This document shows, piece by piece, positions 1 through 8,233 of a DNA stretch of 64,000 nt; positions within the stretch are counted from its first letter, which is position 1, and each line of letters opens with the position of its first letter. The stretch comes from Spirochaeta africana DSM 8902 (GTDB taxonomy: Bacteria > Spirochaetota > Spirochaetia > DSM-27196 > DSM-8902). The position numbers and the translations under genes were made by a program. The DNA lies in NCBI RefSeq assembly GCF_000242595.2, contig NC_017098.1, positions 2,561,501 to 2,625,500 of the forward strand, read 5' to 3'. The notes beneath the pieces were generated by a model. That model was not told the origin of the DNA. It saw only the letters and a program-made list of their open reading frames with translations, and searched no databases.

Positions 1-3
1 GGC

Positions 4-513
4 ATGGCACAGCAGATGGAAACCATGGCGGGTTTTCAGGATCCTGAGGATCTGCCGGAACTCACCGAGCAGAATGTTCGCAACTACTATACCCAGATCA
101 CCAAGCTGCAGGAGCTGCATCCCGATCTGGATTTCGAGAATCCGTCGGTTGCTGCCATGCAGGCCGGCATGAGCGGCCTCAATCTGCAGCAGATTGTCAC
201 CCGCAACAGCGACCTGAGCTTCGAGGACTACAGTGGCATCTCCACCAAGCTGATGATTCTGGTGGCGCAGTCCGCCGCATTCGGGATGTCGGATGAGCTT
301 ATTGGCATGATGGAACAGAGTGTCACCAGCCTGGAGGGGGTTGACGACAGCGATCTGTCACCCGAACAGCGCGAGGAACTGCAGCAGGAGTTGGACCAAC
401 AGCGACAGGCAGTCGCTCAGGCGCACACAGAAAGCTCTACACCCGACATGGATGCCGCCCGCAGGCAGATAGAGATGGTAATGCGGATTCGACAGGAACT
501 GGGGATACAGTAG
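4..513 (+). CDS. Hypothetical protein, possibly 5'-truncated by the window edge
   Basis: A 169-residue reading frame opens three bases into the window, so the true start may lie upstream. No family is recognised. The sequence is acidic and mostly helical in character, with a Glu/Gln-rich stretch around residues 115-145 (repeated EQREELQQELDQQRQ-type residues) that looks like a short coiled coil. There are no membrane segments. If the real start is upstream, the visible MAQQ segment could follow a signal peptide, as in secreted helical proteins, but this cannot be checked here. It is convergent with the MFS-HEAT gene. Confidence 0.6.
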   Translation: MAQQMETMAGFQDPEDLPELTEQNVRNYYTQITKLQELHPDLDFENPSVAAMQAGMSGLNLQQIVTRNSDLSFEDYSGISTKLMILVAQSAAFGMSDELIGMMEQSVTSLEGVDDSDLSPEQREELQQELDQQRQAVAQAHTESSTPDMDAARRQIEMVMRIRQELGIQ

Positions 514-528
514 CCGGCGAACCGGGCA

Positions 529-625
529 GCAGCCGTTCCCCGACGCCCGCAAGCGCCCACATAGTCTGTCCGGTATAGTCTGCCCGGTCGTGCCGGGTCG
601 CAGCGGGCCGGAGCGCCGTCTGCAC
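529..625 (-). pseudogene. Decayed duplicate of the 3' end of the MFS-HEAT gene
   Basis: Read on the minus strand, this stretch encodes MQTALRPAATRHDRADY followed by drifted sequence. It closely matches MQTAIRTAAARYDRADY inside the adjacent MFS-HEAT protein (about positions 773-868). The nucleotide match runs over roughly 60-95 bp, and within it a short unit (tagtctgYccggt) is repeated twice. The simplest reading is a partial tandem duplication of the gene's 3' region that has since drifted. Confidence 0.6.
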
Positions 626-630
626 TGCTG

Positions 631-3093
631 CTACCCGGCGCCCAGGCGGTACAGACTGTACATCTGCAGCACGATATCCTGGGCCGCGGGTTTCCCCGCC
701 GCCTGGCGCAGATCATCGAGTGCCTGCCAATAGACCTGGACAACCCGCGGTGATCCGCTGCGGATTCCCGGCGGCAGCTGCTCCCAGACCTGCAGCAGCT
801 GCCCGTGGGCACCCGCATAGTCTGCCCGGTCGTAGCGGGCGGCAGCAGTCCGGATCGCCGTCTGCATCGCGGCAACCGCCGCATCCGGCACCGCCGGGGA
901 AACCCGCTGGCTGCGCAGCAGCCGGGCCAGGCGGCGTTCGGCAAGCTCTGCCAGTCGATGTACCGCCTGGATATTGCGCGCAGACTCACCGGTCATGTAG
1001 TAGTAGATCTCGCCGGGATGCCCGAACAGATCGCCCAGGGCTATCGCCAGCTGACGGCGCAGCACCCAGTTGTCGGTCTGATGCATAAGCGCGAAGATCT
1101 CGAGCCCGGCCTCCTCGGCACCCAAACGGGCCGCCGCCTCGGCCGATGATATCCGCACCCGCAGCGACGATGAGTCGCGAAGGCTTTCCAGCAGCGGGCG
1201 GGCAGCACCCTGCCAGGCCAGTCGCCCCAGCGCCGAGGCAGCCTCTACCTGCACCTCCTCGCTGGGATCCGCCAGGACCTCGGCCAGCACCTGTACGACC
1301 CGCCCGAGCTGAGCCTCCGGTAGGCCGGCAAACTGCCCGAGGGCACGGGCCAGCATGGGACGGGACAGCGAATCCGGCTGCTGCAGACGCTGGATAATCT
1401 GCTCCAGCGCCTCGCTGCTGCCCAGACGGGCCAGGGCCCGGGCTGCTGCCTCGCGCACCTGAACATCCGGATCGTCCAGCCGGATACAGATCTCGGCAAA
1501 GCTCAGCCCCAGGGCACCCCCGCGGGTACTGTGGAGGGTACGCTCCACCACATCGGCCCGGGTCGGGCGGGACAGGATGGCGATGTTGGACACCGCCCGG
1601 AACACCCCGGGATTCAGAATGGTGCTGACTACCGCCCGCACACTCCGGTCGCGCGGGCTGGGAATCTGGCCCAGATGGGTCAGGCTGAACAGTACCAGGA
1701 CAACCGAGACCACCACCACCAGCTGGAATGGAGATGGCTGCAGTCCGGCGATATCCACCGGATGCTGCAGCAGAAAATCATAGAGCAGACCACCCAGCAG
1801 CGGGCTTACCGCCCCGCTCAGGCCAAAGGCCGTCCAGTACCAGGCCGAGTAGGCCGTCCGGTATCTGTCCGGCGAGAGATCCAGCATGAACTGGCTGATC
1901 CCCTCCCAGAAAGCCGGCGCCAGCAACCCGCCTGTCACCGCGATAGCCGGCAGGGCAACCATGTAGTTCTCCGGCGAAAGCACCAGATACCCCAGCCAGG
2001 ACAGCACGAACAGCCCGCCAATAACCACCACCGGCTTCTTGCCCATCCGGTCCATCAGCATTCCCCAGAACGGCGCCATAATCACCCACGCCGACTGGCT
2101 GATCACAAACGAGATACCCAGCCACACGTTGGGGGCACCGCCGCCAGCCGGATCGGTGGTAAAAGGCGCCAGAAAGGGCGCTGCCAGATTCAGGGAAAAC
2201 AGGTACAGCCCGAGAAGCAGACAGAATCTGCGGAAATGGGGGTCCCGCAGCGGGCGCAGAAACTCGCCGGGCTCCATCCGGTCCCGCCCCGGTTCTGCAG
2301 GTGGCATCGGCTCTGCCGGCACGCCCGCCTCTACTGGCCCACTCGACTCTACCGACCCACCTGGCTCTGCCGGCACATCCACCCCCACCGGCACGCCCGC
2401 CCCTCCAGGCACACTCGACTCTACCGGCCCACCCGCAGTCCGCTGCAGATCCGGCTCGGGAATCCAGCCATGCAGCAGGATATCCAGCACCCCGCCGATC
2501 CCGCCGATCAGAAACAGCACCCCGTATACCACAAACACCTGCTGGACATAGAGATCAAGCACCAGGGTGGCACAGAAAAAGAACGCAACATTCACCACCT
2601 GGCTGATTGCCGACCGGCGGCCAAAAAATGCCGCCCGCTTGTCTCCGGGCACCAGATCGGCGATCCAGGCCCACCAGCCGGATCCGCTGATGTTCCCGGC
2701 TACCGCACCCACAATCGCCGCCGCCAGCACCAGCAGCAGCCCTGTCTGTCGGCTCCCGCCGGCGGCCACCTGGAAGGCAGCCCAGGCCATTACAAAGGCC
2801 ATACAGCGCTGCAGGATGGTGGAGGCCATAAAAAACGGCTTCTTGCGCCCTCTCAGGCGCCGGTAGAACCAGATAGAGGCCAGATGCAGCACCGCCATCA
2901 GGTTGATCACCCCGACCAGCAGCCCCAGCTGTGTCGGACTGGCCCCCAGGGCATTGCGCACGAACACCGTAAGGATCTGCTGCGGGGTTGCGGTAACCAG
3001 CCAGAGAATCCCCAGCCCGCCGGTAACATAGCTCAGCCGCATTGACCGCTCTATCTGCCGATTGGATATCTCCTGCCCATGATGATCGTACAT
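631..3093 (-). CDS. MFS transporter fused to C-terminal HEAT repeats
   Basis: About 820 residues. Residues 1-500 form a major facilitator transporter with some 12 hydrophobic segments, including an MDRMGKKP loop typical of the family. Residues about 540-690 contain HEAT/PBS-lyase-like repeats (for example DPDVQVREAAARALARLGS and DPSEEVQVEAASALGRLA), a helical scaffold normally used for protein binding. MFS proteins are usually about 400-450 residues, so the cytoplasmic tail is an addition. A Pro/Gly/Val-rich degenerate repeat (about residues 215-270) expands the central loop. The substrate is unknown. An in-frame GTG lies at 3097-3099, but the ATG at 3091-3093 fits the promoter (TTGACA, 16 bp, AATAAT, 8 nt to ATG). 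Divergent from the CDP-alcohol transferase gene. Confidence 0.8.
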   Translation of the reverse strand: MYDHHGQEISNRQIERSMRLSYVTGGLGILWLVTATPQQILTVFVRNALGASPTQLGLLVGVINLMAVLHLASIWFYRRLRGRKKPFFMASTILQRCMAFVMAWAAFQVAAGGSRQTGLLLVLAAAIVGAVAGNISGSGWWAWIADLVPGDKRAAFFGRRSAISQVVNVAFFFCATLVLDLYVQQVFVVYGVLFLIGGIGGVLDILLHGWIPEPDLQRTAGGPVESSVPGGAGVPVGVDVPAEPGGSVESSGPVEAGVPAEPMPPAEPGRDRMEPGEFLRPLRDPHFRRFCLLLGLYLFSLNLAAPFLAPFTTDPAGGGAPNVWLGISFVISQSAWVIMAPFWGMLMDRMGKKPVVVIGGLFVLSWLGYLVLSPENYMVALPAIAVTGGLLAPAFWEGISQFMLDLSPDRYRTAYSAWYWTAFGLSGAVSPLLGGLLYDFLLQHPVDIAGLQPSPFQLVVVVSVVLVLFSLTHLGQIPSPRDRSVRAVVSTILNPGVFRAVSNIAILSRPTRADVVERTLHSTRGGALGLSFAEICIRLDDPDVQVREAAARALARLGSSEALEQIIQRLQQPDSLSRPMLARALGQFAGLPEAQLGRVVQVLAEVLADPSEEVQVEAASALGRLAWQGAARPLLESLRDSSSLRVRISSAEAAARLGAEEAGLEIFALMHQTDNWVLRRQLAIALGDLFGHPGEIYYYMTGESARNIQAVHRLAELAERRLARLLRSQRVSPAVPDAAVAAMQTAIRTAAARYDRADYAGAHGQLLQVWEQLPPGIRSGSPRVVQVYWQALDDLRQAAGKPAAQDIVLQMYSLYRLGAG

Positions 3094-3208
3094 GCCCACT
3101 GATTATTGCCGAATTACCGTGGCTGTCAATCAGCCCAGGGATTACGTGATCGGTCGGCGGCCCCGGGCGAATTGCAGCGCCCGTGGTATTCGCCTATGAT
3201 TACCTGAG
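3094..3208. promoter_or_regulatory. Divergent promoters of the MFS-HEAT and CDP-alcohol transferase genes
   Basis: Minus strand: TTGACA (3129-3124), 16-bp spacer, AATAAT (3107-3102), then 8 nt to the ATG at 3093. Plus strand: TTGCAG (3172-3177), 17-bp spacer, TATGAT (3195-3200), then 8 nt to the ATG at 3209. Both -10 boxes lie so close to the start codon that transcription should begin at or next to the ATG. No Shine-Dalgarno sequence is present for either gene. Leaderless initiation is inferred. Confidence 0.6.
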
Positions 3209-4441
3209 ATGCGTACCCGTGCCAGGCATGTGCCAAACCTGCTGACCATCCTCCGGTTTCCACTTGCAGGCATACTTCCGCTGCTGCCGCATGCCCCCAC
3301 CACCGCCGCCGCCGTCTTTCTGGCCGCAGGAATCACCGATATCCTGGACGGCTATCTGGCACGGAGATTCAAACTGCAGTCGGATCTCGGGTCACGCCTG
3401 GACTCCTGGGCAGACCTGCTACTGTCTGCCGGCATCGGGGTGTACCTGCTGCGGCACCACCAGGATCAGCTGCTGTCGCTGCTGCTCCTGGTACTGGCGA
3501 TCGGCAGTCTTCGCGTCGCCGCCATCACTATCGGGCTGATACGCTACCGGCGCATACTGATTCTGCACACCCTGAGCAGCAAGGCAACCGGCGCAGCCCT
3601 GCTGGCCGGGATCCCGCTGCTGATTCTGTACAACTCCCGCTGGCCGATTCTGCCGGCCCTGGCAATCGCCGCGATTGCGGCACTGGAAGAGCTGCTGCTG
3701 CTCCTTTCACCGCAGAAACCGGACCCCGACACCCCCGGGCTGCTTCCCCGTCTGGCAGCATCACGATATAGTCTCTCCATGAAACACACAACTCATCTGA
3801 TAATCAGTGGGCTGCTGTTTACCACGGTACTGCTGGTGTGGCCGATCCTTATGGGAATCAGTCAGCCAGTCGCCGGTACCCCGGAACAGCTGCAGTGGCT
3901 CTCGACCCACCTTGGCCTGTTCCGGATTCAGTTTCTGTTTGCCTTTCTGATCTGCCCCGCAATGCTGTATATGGTTGTGTCCCAGCTGGACAGCCTGGCC
4001 ACCCCCTCGCCGGTTGCCCGCCAGCTCGGCGGAATACTCCTTGCCGGGTATGCGGTCTTTAGCAGTATTGCCTACGGTTCGCAGATGATTCTTATCCCGC
4101 AGCTTGTGTCGGCCGGAATGGAACTGCAGGCAGAACTATGGTACCTCGAGGCGTCCCCCTCGATTGTATACTTCCTGAATCAGACCGGGTATCTCTTCTG
4201 GGCCGGTGCGATCCTCATCCTGTTTGTACCGCTGCTGAAATCATCGGGAATTCCCCGCGCCCTGGCTGCGATCTATTCGATATCCGCTGCTCTGTCAATC
4301 CTGGCCTATATCGGCCTGATACTCGACAACCAGCCCCTGAACAATCTTACCTTCGCCAGCGGTCTGATGCTGCTGCCGGTCGGAATTCTGGGAGTGATAT
4401 ACGGGATCCGCCGCAGCCGTACACTCCCGCAACCCGGGTAG
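3209..4441 (+). CDS. CDP-alcohol phosphatidyltransferase domain fused to a second membrane domain
   Basis: 410 residues. The N-terminal half (about 1-185) is a CDP-alcohol phosphatidyltransferase. The family signature D-x2-DG-x2-AR-x8-G-x3-D-x3-D is complete, starting at DILDGYLARR. This domain transfers a phosphatidyl group from CDP-diacylglycerol to an alcohol, as in PgsA or PssA; the acceptor cannot be told. The C-terminal half (about 191-410) is a separate block of six or so membrane segments that resembles small DUF4386-like membrane proteins. Its first residue, Met191 (position 3779), would make a plausible independent start, so a translational fusion or two overlapping products are both possible. 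Promoter-to-start distance suggests a leaderless transcript. Confidence 0.75.
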   Translation: MRTRARHVPNLLTILRFPLAGILPLLPHAPTTAAAVFLAAGITDILDGYLARRFKLQSDLGSRLDSWADLLLSAGIGVYLLRHHQDQLLSLLLLVLAIGSLRVAAITIGLIRYRRILILHTLSSKATGAALLAGIPLLILYNSRWPILPALAIAAIAALEELLLLLSPQKPDPDTPGLLPRLAASRYSLSMKHTTHLIISGLLFTTVLLVWPILMGISQPVAGTPEQLQWLSTHLGLFRIQFLFAFLICPAMLYMVVSQLDSLATPSPVARQLGGILLAGYAVFSSIAYGSQMILIPQLVSAGMELQAELWYLEASPSIVYFLNQTGYLFWAGAILILFVPLLKSSGIPRALAAIYSISAALSILAYIGLILDNQPLNNLTFASGLMLLPVGILGVIYGIRRSRTLPQPG

Positions 4442-4520
4442 CTGCAGCCCCGAGTGAAACCTGAGGGGCAGCAGGGGTACTCATACATCGCTATTCTACC
4501 CGATAGTGCCGGCTTCGTGC

Positions 4521-4531
4521 TACAATACCGG
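4521..4531 (+). promoter_or_regulatory. Extended -10 box directly before the acetyltransferase start
   Basis: TACAAT at 4521-4526, preceded by TG at -14/-15 (TGCTACAAT), ends 5 nt before the ATG at 4532. No convincing -35 box or Shine-Dalgarno is visible. This matches the leaderless arrangement seen at other genes here. Confidence 0.45.
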
Positions 4532-5140
4532 ATGAACCACAAAGAACGCATGCTGGCAGAACTGCCCTACAAGTCCTGGCTGGACGGACTGCTCGAAGAA
4601 CGGATCCAGGCGAAGTCGCTGATACATCGCTACAACACCTGTCGCCCCCCGCAAACCAGGAAAATGGAACGCATCCTGCGGCGGCTGCTGGGGACGGTCG
4701 GCAGACCGATCACAATTGAACCCCCGTTCCGCTGCGACTACGGGTATAACATCCATATCGGGGATAATTTTTTTGCCAACTATAACTGTATCATCCTGGA
4801 TGTAGCCGAGGTGCATATCGGCAACAACGTGCAGTTTGCCCCGAACGTCGCGCTATACACCGCCGGACACCCGGTACATGCCGAGTCGCGCAACAGCGGC
4901 TGGGAGTTCGGCATCGGGATCACCATCGGGGATGATGTCTGGCTTGGCGGCGGGGCAATCGTAAACCCCGGGGTTACCATCGGCAGCGGCAGCGTAATCG
5001 GCGCCGGGAGCGTCGTCACCAAAGACATCCCTCCCGGGGTAATCGCTGTTGGCAACCCCTGCCGGGTTGTCCGGGACATAACCGAAGCCGACCGGAATCG
5101 CTATTTCAAGGATCGCGAATTCTCCGACTGGGAGAGTTAA
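4532..5140 (+). CDS. Maltose/galactoside O-acetyltransferase family protein
   Basis: 202 residues from the ATG at 4532. An in-frame ATG 78 bp upstream is rejected because the family begins at this point (MNHKERMLAELPYKSW, like MTEKEKMLAGE). It belongs to the left-handed beta-helix acetyltransferases of the LacA/Maa group: the N-terminal Mac-type segment, then hexapeptide repeats (IGNNVQFAPNVALYTAGHPVHAE, IGDDVWLGGGAIVNPGVTIG, IGSGSVIGAGSVVTKDIPPG). The His in TAGHPV is the family's catalytic base. It should transfer acetyl from acetyl-CoA to a sugar hydroxyl in the cytoplasm; family length is about 185-205, so it is complete. Confidence 0.88.
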   Translation: MNHKERMLAELPYKSWLDGLLEERIQAKSLIHRYNTCRPPQTRKMERILRRLLGTVGRPITIEPPFRCDYGYNIHIGDNFFANYNCIILDVAEVHIGNNVQFAPNVALYTAGHPVHAESRNSGWEFGIGITIGDDVWLGGGAIVNPGVTIGSGSVIGAGSVVTKDIPPGVIAVGNPCRVVRDITEADRNRYFKDREFSDWES

Positions 5141-5174
5141 GTAGCAGCTGGCACCACTCAGCCACGCCTTTTGC

Positions 5175-5263
5175 GCTCTCAGCCAGCCGGCACAACATTG
5201 CAGCACAGCCCCGCTCAGCATGCCGGCCCCACTCAGTCGGCCGAGCTCTCAGCCAGCCGGCAC
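5175..5263. repeat. Pair of 19-bp direct repeats at the 3' end of the HAD gene
   Basis: The sequence gctctcagccagccggcac occurs at 5175-5193 and 5245-5263, 70 bp apart. The second copy covers the last codons and stop of the HAD gene. It looks like a small tandem duplication of a gene's 3' end, the same kind of event as at 529-625. No other feature is seen in 5141-5248. Confidence 0.6.
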
Positions 5264-5932
5264 CGCTTCACCAACCCCCAACACTGCCTGCAGCTGATCG
5301 ACGCTATCGACAACGCACGTCGGCGCCACCGCCTCCAGCTGCTCCCGGGTGTGATTCCCCCAGCTCACCGCAACCGTGCGGGCCCCGGCCGCACTGCCCA
5401 TTTCAATATCGAAGCTGGTATCGCCGATCATCAGCAGGCTGTCGGGTTCCACCCCGAGCCGCCCGGCAGCAAGCTGCAGCATCTCGGGGTGCGGCTTCTC
5501 GTGCGAAACATCATCACGCGATAAAATCAGCTCAAAGCACCCGGCAATCCCCAGATGATCCGCCATACCCCGCAGCGATTCACCGCTGCGGCTCGAGCCG
5601 ATCGCCATACGATAGCCGGCCGCCGCACAGCCGCGCACCAGCCCGATCATTCCCGGAAAGGCCTGCACCATACCGTAGCCATGCCGGCGGTAGATATCCT
5701 GATAGGCCCTCACCGCCCGGTCGATCAGCTCCCCGTCCTGTCCGGTCAGCACCCGGAAGGCCGAAGCCAGTGGGATCCCGATGGTTGCTCCGATCGTCTC
5801 GTCATCGGGACAGTCCAGCGCAACCTTTGCAAACGCCTCACGGTAGGAGGTAATTATCAGCTGCCGGGTATCGGCAATCGTTCCGTCAAAATCGAATACC
5901 AGCGCGTCCGGCCGGGGAGAAAAAATCTGCAT
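5249..5932 (-). CDS. HAD-superfamily phosphatase, phosphoglycolate phosphatase-like
   Basis: 227 residues from the ATG at 5932. Motif I DFDGTIADT provides the nucleophile and acid/base Asp pair, SSR is motif II, the Lys of KPHPEM is motif III, and GDTSFDIEMG is motif IV. The helical cap sits between motifs I and II (subfamily IA). It is similar to Gph/PpaX/beta-phosphoglucomutase-like enzymes, but substrate cannot be assigned. A start five codons upstream exists; the downstream ATG is preferred because TTGCTT, 17 bp, TAGCAT ends 5 nt before it, the leaderless pattern. Confidence 0.85.
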   Translation of the reverse strand: MQIFSPRPDALVFDFDGTIADTRQLIITSYREAFAKVALDCPDDETIGATIGIPLASAFRVLTGQDGELIDRAVRAYQDIYRRHGYGMVQAFPGMIGLVRGCAAAGYRMAIGSSRSGESLRGMADHLGIAGCFELILSRDDVSHEKPHPEMLQLAAGRLGVEPDSLLMIGDTSFDIEMGSAAGARTVAVSWGNHTREQLEAVAPTCVVDSVDQLQAVLGVGEAVPAG

Positions 5933-5966
5933 GCCGCATGCTACCACCTCGCCGCCGCGGAAGCAA
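5933..5966 (-). promoter_or_regulatory. Promoter of the HAD phosphatase gene (leaderless type)
   Basis: On the minus strand TTGCTT (5966-5961), a 17-bp spacer and TAGCAT (5943-5938) precede the ATG at 5932 by only 5 nt. Confidence 0.55.
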
Positions 5967-6054
5967 GCCGAAGCCGCCAGTCACACAGCCGGCCAAAGCC
6001 CGCCCATGCAGCCCGCGCCTGACCACCCGCCCAGCAACAGTGCACCCCCATCAA

Positions 6055-6160
6055 CGGGGGGAGAGCCCTCCCCCTCGCTGCAAACCCTCTCTCGGGGCTG
6101 CAGTCCCTGCTCCGTCCCCTCCGCAGGGCAGCCCCGCGGGTTTTCCGCTGCCCCCTCCGG
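6055..6160. repeat. Dispersed GC-rich repeat, family 1, copy A
   Basis: About 106 bp, nearly identical to copies at 33904-34011 and 39662-39769, with a truncated copy at 7588-7645. It contains complementary arms (GGGGGGAG with CCTCCCCC, and GGGGCTGC with GGCAGCCCC) and should fold strongly. All copies lie between genes. The remaining bases up to 6308 hold only a weak inverted repeat (TCAGGAG/CTCCTGA). Confidence 0.85.
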
Positions 6161-6308
6161 CTTAACAATCAGGAGCATGGAGGAACTGTTAACCCCTGAC
6201 TCCTGAATCGGATGTGATCCCATAGCGGCATTCATGCTCCATTCACGCGCCATCTCCGCGCCAGCCCGCCATCACCTTCCGCCAGCCAAACGCGAAGCCC
6301 GGCCGGTA

Positions 6309-7115
6309 TCACATTGCACCAGCCCCCACGTTGTAGCGAAGCTGCTCAACCAAAAAATCGACATAGGTATGCCGCCCCTCGGGCAGCAGCCAGGCTGCCT
6401 GGATCGAATGCGGCACCATCAGCCCGTCCACCTCGCGATAGTCGGCCACCCGGCCCTCCCAGGGCTCCATTCGATCCTCGCTCAGGTAGCGCTTGGTCTC
6501 CAACCGGGTAATCCGGCCGTCAGGGGCAAACTCCACCCGGTACCAGACCTCAATCCCGTTGTACCGCAGCTCCACCCGCGCAGCATCATCATCGATCGCG
6601 CGCCACCGCAGCCAGCCCGAATCATCCTCGTAGGGCAGCAGCGCCGTAGGAAACCACACCGCCTCGCCCAGCCAGCGCAGCAGCTCCCCCTGATCCATAT
6701 GCGGCCCCTGCTCGTTCACGATACGGATACGGCTGAACAGATAGACCTTCAGGCTGCCCGTCCCCCCGATATACGCATCATGCGCCTGGAACAGACGGGT
6801 CGTGCCAATCCACAGAAACTCCGGCCGGGTCGCATCGAAATACTGCCGTCCGCGAATCTCGTCCCAGTCGCTGTCCGCCGACCGCTTGAACCGCCCCCCA
6901 TGCTTCAGCTGCACATTCGTGACATACGGATACCCGTCAGGCACCGCAAAGCGAAAATAGCGCTGCACCGGTTCCGGCAGATCCGCCAGCCGCCCATAGT
7001 CCATCTGTTGTCCCGACCGCTCAGCGGTCAGCACCTGCTCGATCTGCTGCCGGGTACCGGCACAGGAGGCTGCCCCGAACGCCAGCAAAGGCAAAAAAAC
7101 CCATCGATATTTCAT
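6309..7115 (-). CDS. Lipoprotein of the DUF6544-like family
   Basis: 268 residues. The N-terminus is a lipoprotein signal peptide with lipobox-like LLAFGAASC (residues about 10-18), so it should be anchored in a membrane facing the periplasm. The body begins LADLPEPVQRYFRFAVPDG, typical of DUF6544/DUF6920-type proteins, whose function is unknown. The rest is beta-rich (repeated W, Y and R residues, for example GEAVWFPTALLPYEDDSGWLRW). It overlaps the upstream marR gene by ATGA (4 bp) and so forms a two-gene operon with it. This suggests its expression responds to whatever the MarR regulator senses. Confidence 0.75.
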   Translation of the reverse strand: MKYRWVFLPLLAFGAASCAGTRQQIEQVLTAERSGQQMDYGRLADLPEPVQRYFRFAVPDGYPYVTNVQLKHGGRFKRSADSDWDEIRGRQYFDATRPEFLWIGTTRLFQAHDAYIGGTGSLKVYLFSRIRIVNEQGPHMDQGELLRWLGEAVWFPTALLPYEDDSGWLRWRAIDDDAARVELRYNGIEVWYRVEFAPDGRITRLETKRYLSEDRMEPWEGRVADYREVDGLMVPHSIQAAWLLPEGRHTYVDFLVEQLRYNVGAGAM

Positions 7116-7543
7116 GTATCAACCCCTTCAAGATTCTGTTCGATCGCCCGCAACACCCGCAGCGCGGCCGCGATCTCCTGCGGATCTATCCCCGCAAACA
7201 GCTGCCGCAGGAAAGTCGCATCCCGCTCCCCCCGCTGCTCCCAGTAGCCGCGACACCGCTCGGTCAGCGCCAGCCGCAGCACCCGGCTGTCCCCGGTATC
7301 GCGAGAAATCCGCACGAACCCCATCCGCTCCAGCTTGAGCGCCAGCTGCTTGATATTCTGCCGCGAACTGCCCACCACCGGCACCAGCTCACTCAGGCTC
7401 GGCAAATCCGGCTCGAACCGCTGGATACACGCCAGCAGAAACCACTGCTTCGTACTCACCGGATGCAGGAACCGGTCCCCCACACTCTGCAGCCGATTCG
7501 ACAGCGAAAACAACCGCCCGAACACCTCATGCTCACTACGCAT
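7112..7543 (-). CDS. MarR-family transcriptional regulator
   Basis: 143 residues, the usual length for MarR dimers. The winged helix-turn-helix lies at residues about 47-100: LPSLSELVPVVGSSRQNIKQLALKLERMGFVRISRDTGDSRVLRLALTERCRGYW, including the wing (D-T-G-D-S-R). Flanking helices form the dimer interface. Co-transcribed with the DUF6544-like lipoprotein. A perfect 6-4-6 palindrome two bases upstream of its ATG overlaps the promoter and is the likely autoregulatory operator. The ligand is unknown. Confidence 0.9.
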   Translation of the reverse strand: MRSEHEVFGRLFSLSNRLQSVGDRFLHPVSTKQWFLLACIQRFEPDLPSLSELVPVVGSSRQNIKQLALKLERMGFVRISRDTGDSRVLRLALTERCRGYWEQRGERDATFLRQLFAGIDPQEIAAALRVLRAIEQNLEGVDT

Positions 7544-7545
7544 AT

Positions 7546-7561
7546 AGGTAACATATTACCT
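7546..7561. promoter_or_regulatory. Palindromic operator at the marR start
   Basis: AGGTAA-TATG-TTACCT (read toward marR) is a perfect 6-bp inverted repeat with a 4-bp centre, ending 2 bp before the ATG. It contains the TAATAT that could serve as -10. Binding here would block transcription of marR and its partner. Confidence 0.7.
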
Positions 7562-7587
7562 TTCCGACCAAACTGCAACCCCCTCCA

Positions 7588-7645
7588 TGGGTGGAGCGCC
7601 CTCCCCCTCGCTGCAAACCCTCTCCCGGGGCTGCTGCCCCTTACT
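7588..7645. repeat. Dispersed GC-rich repeat, family 1, truncated copy B
   Basis: Matches the first half of the family-1 repeat (ggagcgccctccccctcgctgc region through cggggctgctg), then diverges before the stop codon of the DUF1349 gene. It lies at one edge of the AT-richer accessory region, where the family sequence appears to be interrupted. Confidence 0.75.
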
Positions 7646-7649
7646 CGTG

Positions 7650-8231
7650 TTATCGCCAGTGACTGTCCTGCAGGGAGAAACTGTCGAATATTGCCTCGAA
7701 GCTGCTGTCCATAGGGCTGCAGGCATAGACCCCGACTTCCAATGCCTCACTGGTACCATGTAAGTGAGCTATGCGTAACTGCCGCCAGGTGCTGCCGTCT
7801 TCGGAATTCTCGATCAGCATATCATTGCCCTTGCTCTGAATTCGGTACCACATCACGGATATGCGTGAATCTATATCTATGGTGGCCCAGTCAGAATACC
7901 CCAGATTGGTAACCACTGAACCCAGCCGGGAATGTGCCGGTGTTTCATACTCGACAGATGCCTTGATCCAGTTCTGCGAATCGATGCGCACCATCAGGCC
8001 GCACTGATCGTATTGCTGCTGCGGCTGGAACTCCGTTCTGACGGTCACGGCAAAATCCGTTTCTGTTCTGGTGAATAAACAATGCCCATTGTCGCGCTGG
8101 AAATTATAGTGGGTGTTCTGCCAGAAGTCAGTGTCGGGCGAGGTAACCATATGCAGCCGGTTGTTCATAATTCTGAAGTCGGGTTTATTGAACCAGTAAA
8201 AATCCTGGTGTATTTCGTTCTTTTCCAGCAT
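7650..8231 (-). CDS. DUF1349 (concanavalin-like) domain protein
   Basis: 193 residues. The sequence FYWFNKPDFRIMNNRLHMVTSPDTDFWQNTHYNF is the characteristic start of DUF1349 proteins, which have a concanavalin-like beta-sandwich; DQCGLMVRIDSQNWIKASVEYE is the conserved centre. The yeast homologue is 'regulation of enolase 1', but bacterial functions are not established. The start at 8231 is chosen because AGGAG lies 7 nt upstream; a longer frame (to 8264) would overlap the preceding gene. It is the third gene of a tight minus-strand operon (HAD, hydrolase, DUF1349). Base composition is more AT-rich than the flanking core. Confidence 0.85.
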   Translation of the reverse strand: MLEKNEIHQDFYWFNKPDFRIMNNRLHMVTSPDTDFWQNTHYNFQRDNGHCLFTRTETDFAVTVRTEFQPQQQYDQCGLMVRIDSQNWIKASVEYETPAHSRLGSVVTNLGYSDWATIDIDSRISVMWYRIQSKGNDMLIENSEDGSTWRQLRIAHLHGTSEALEVGVYACSPMDSSFEAIFDSFSLQDSHWR

Positions 8232-8233
8232 CG

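Noticed and set aside
1531-3045. Long plus-strand open frame opposite the MFS gene
   Set aside because: His/Arg/Gln/Pro-rich composition typical of a shadow frame opposite a GC-rich membrane protein.
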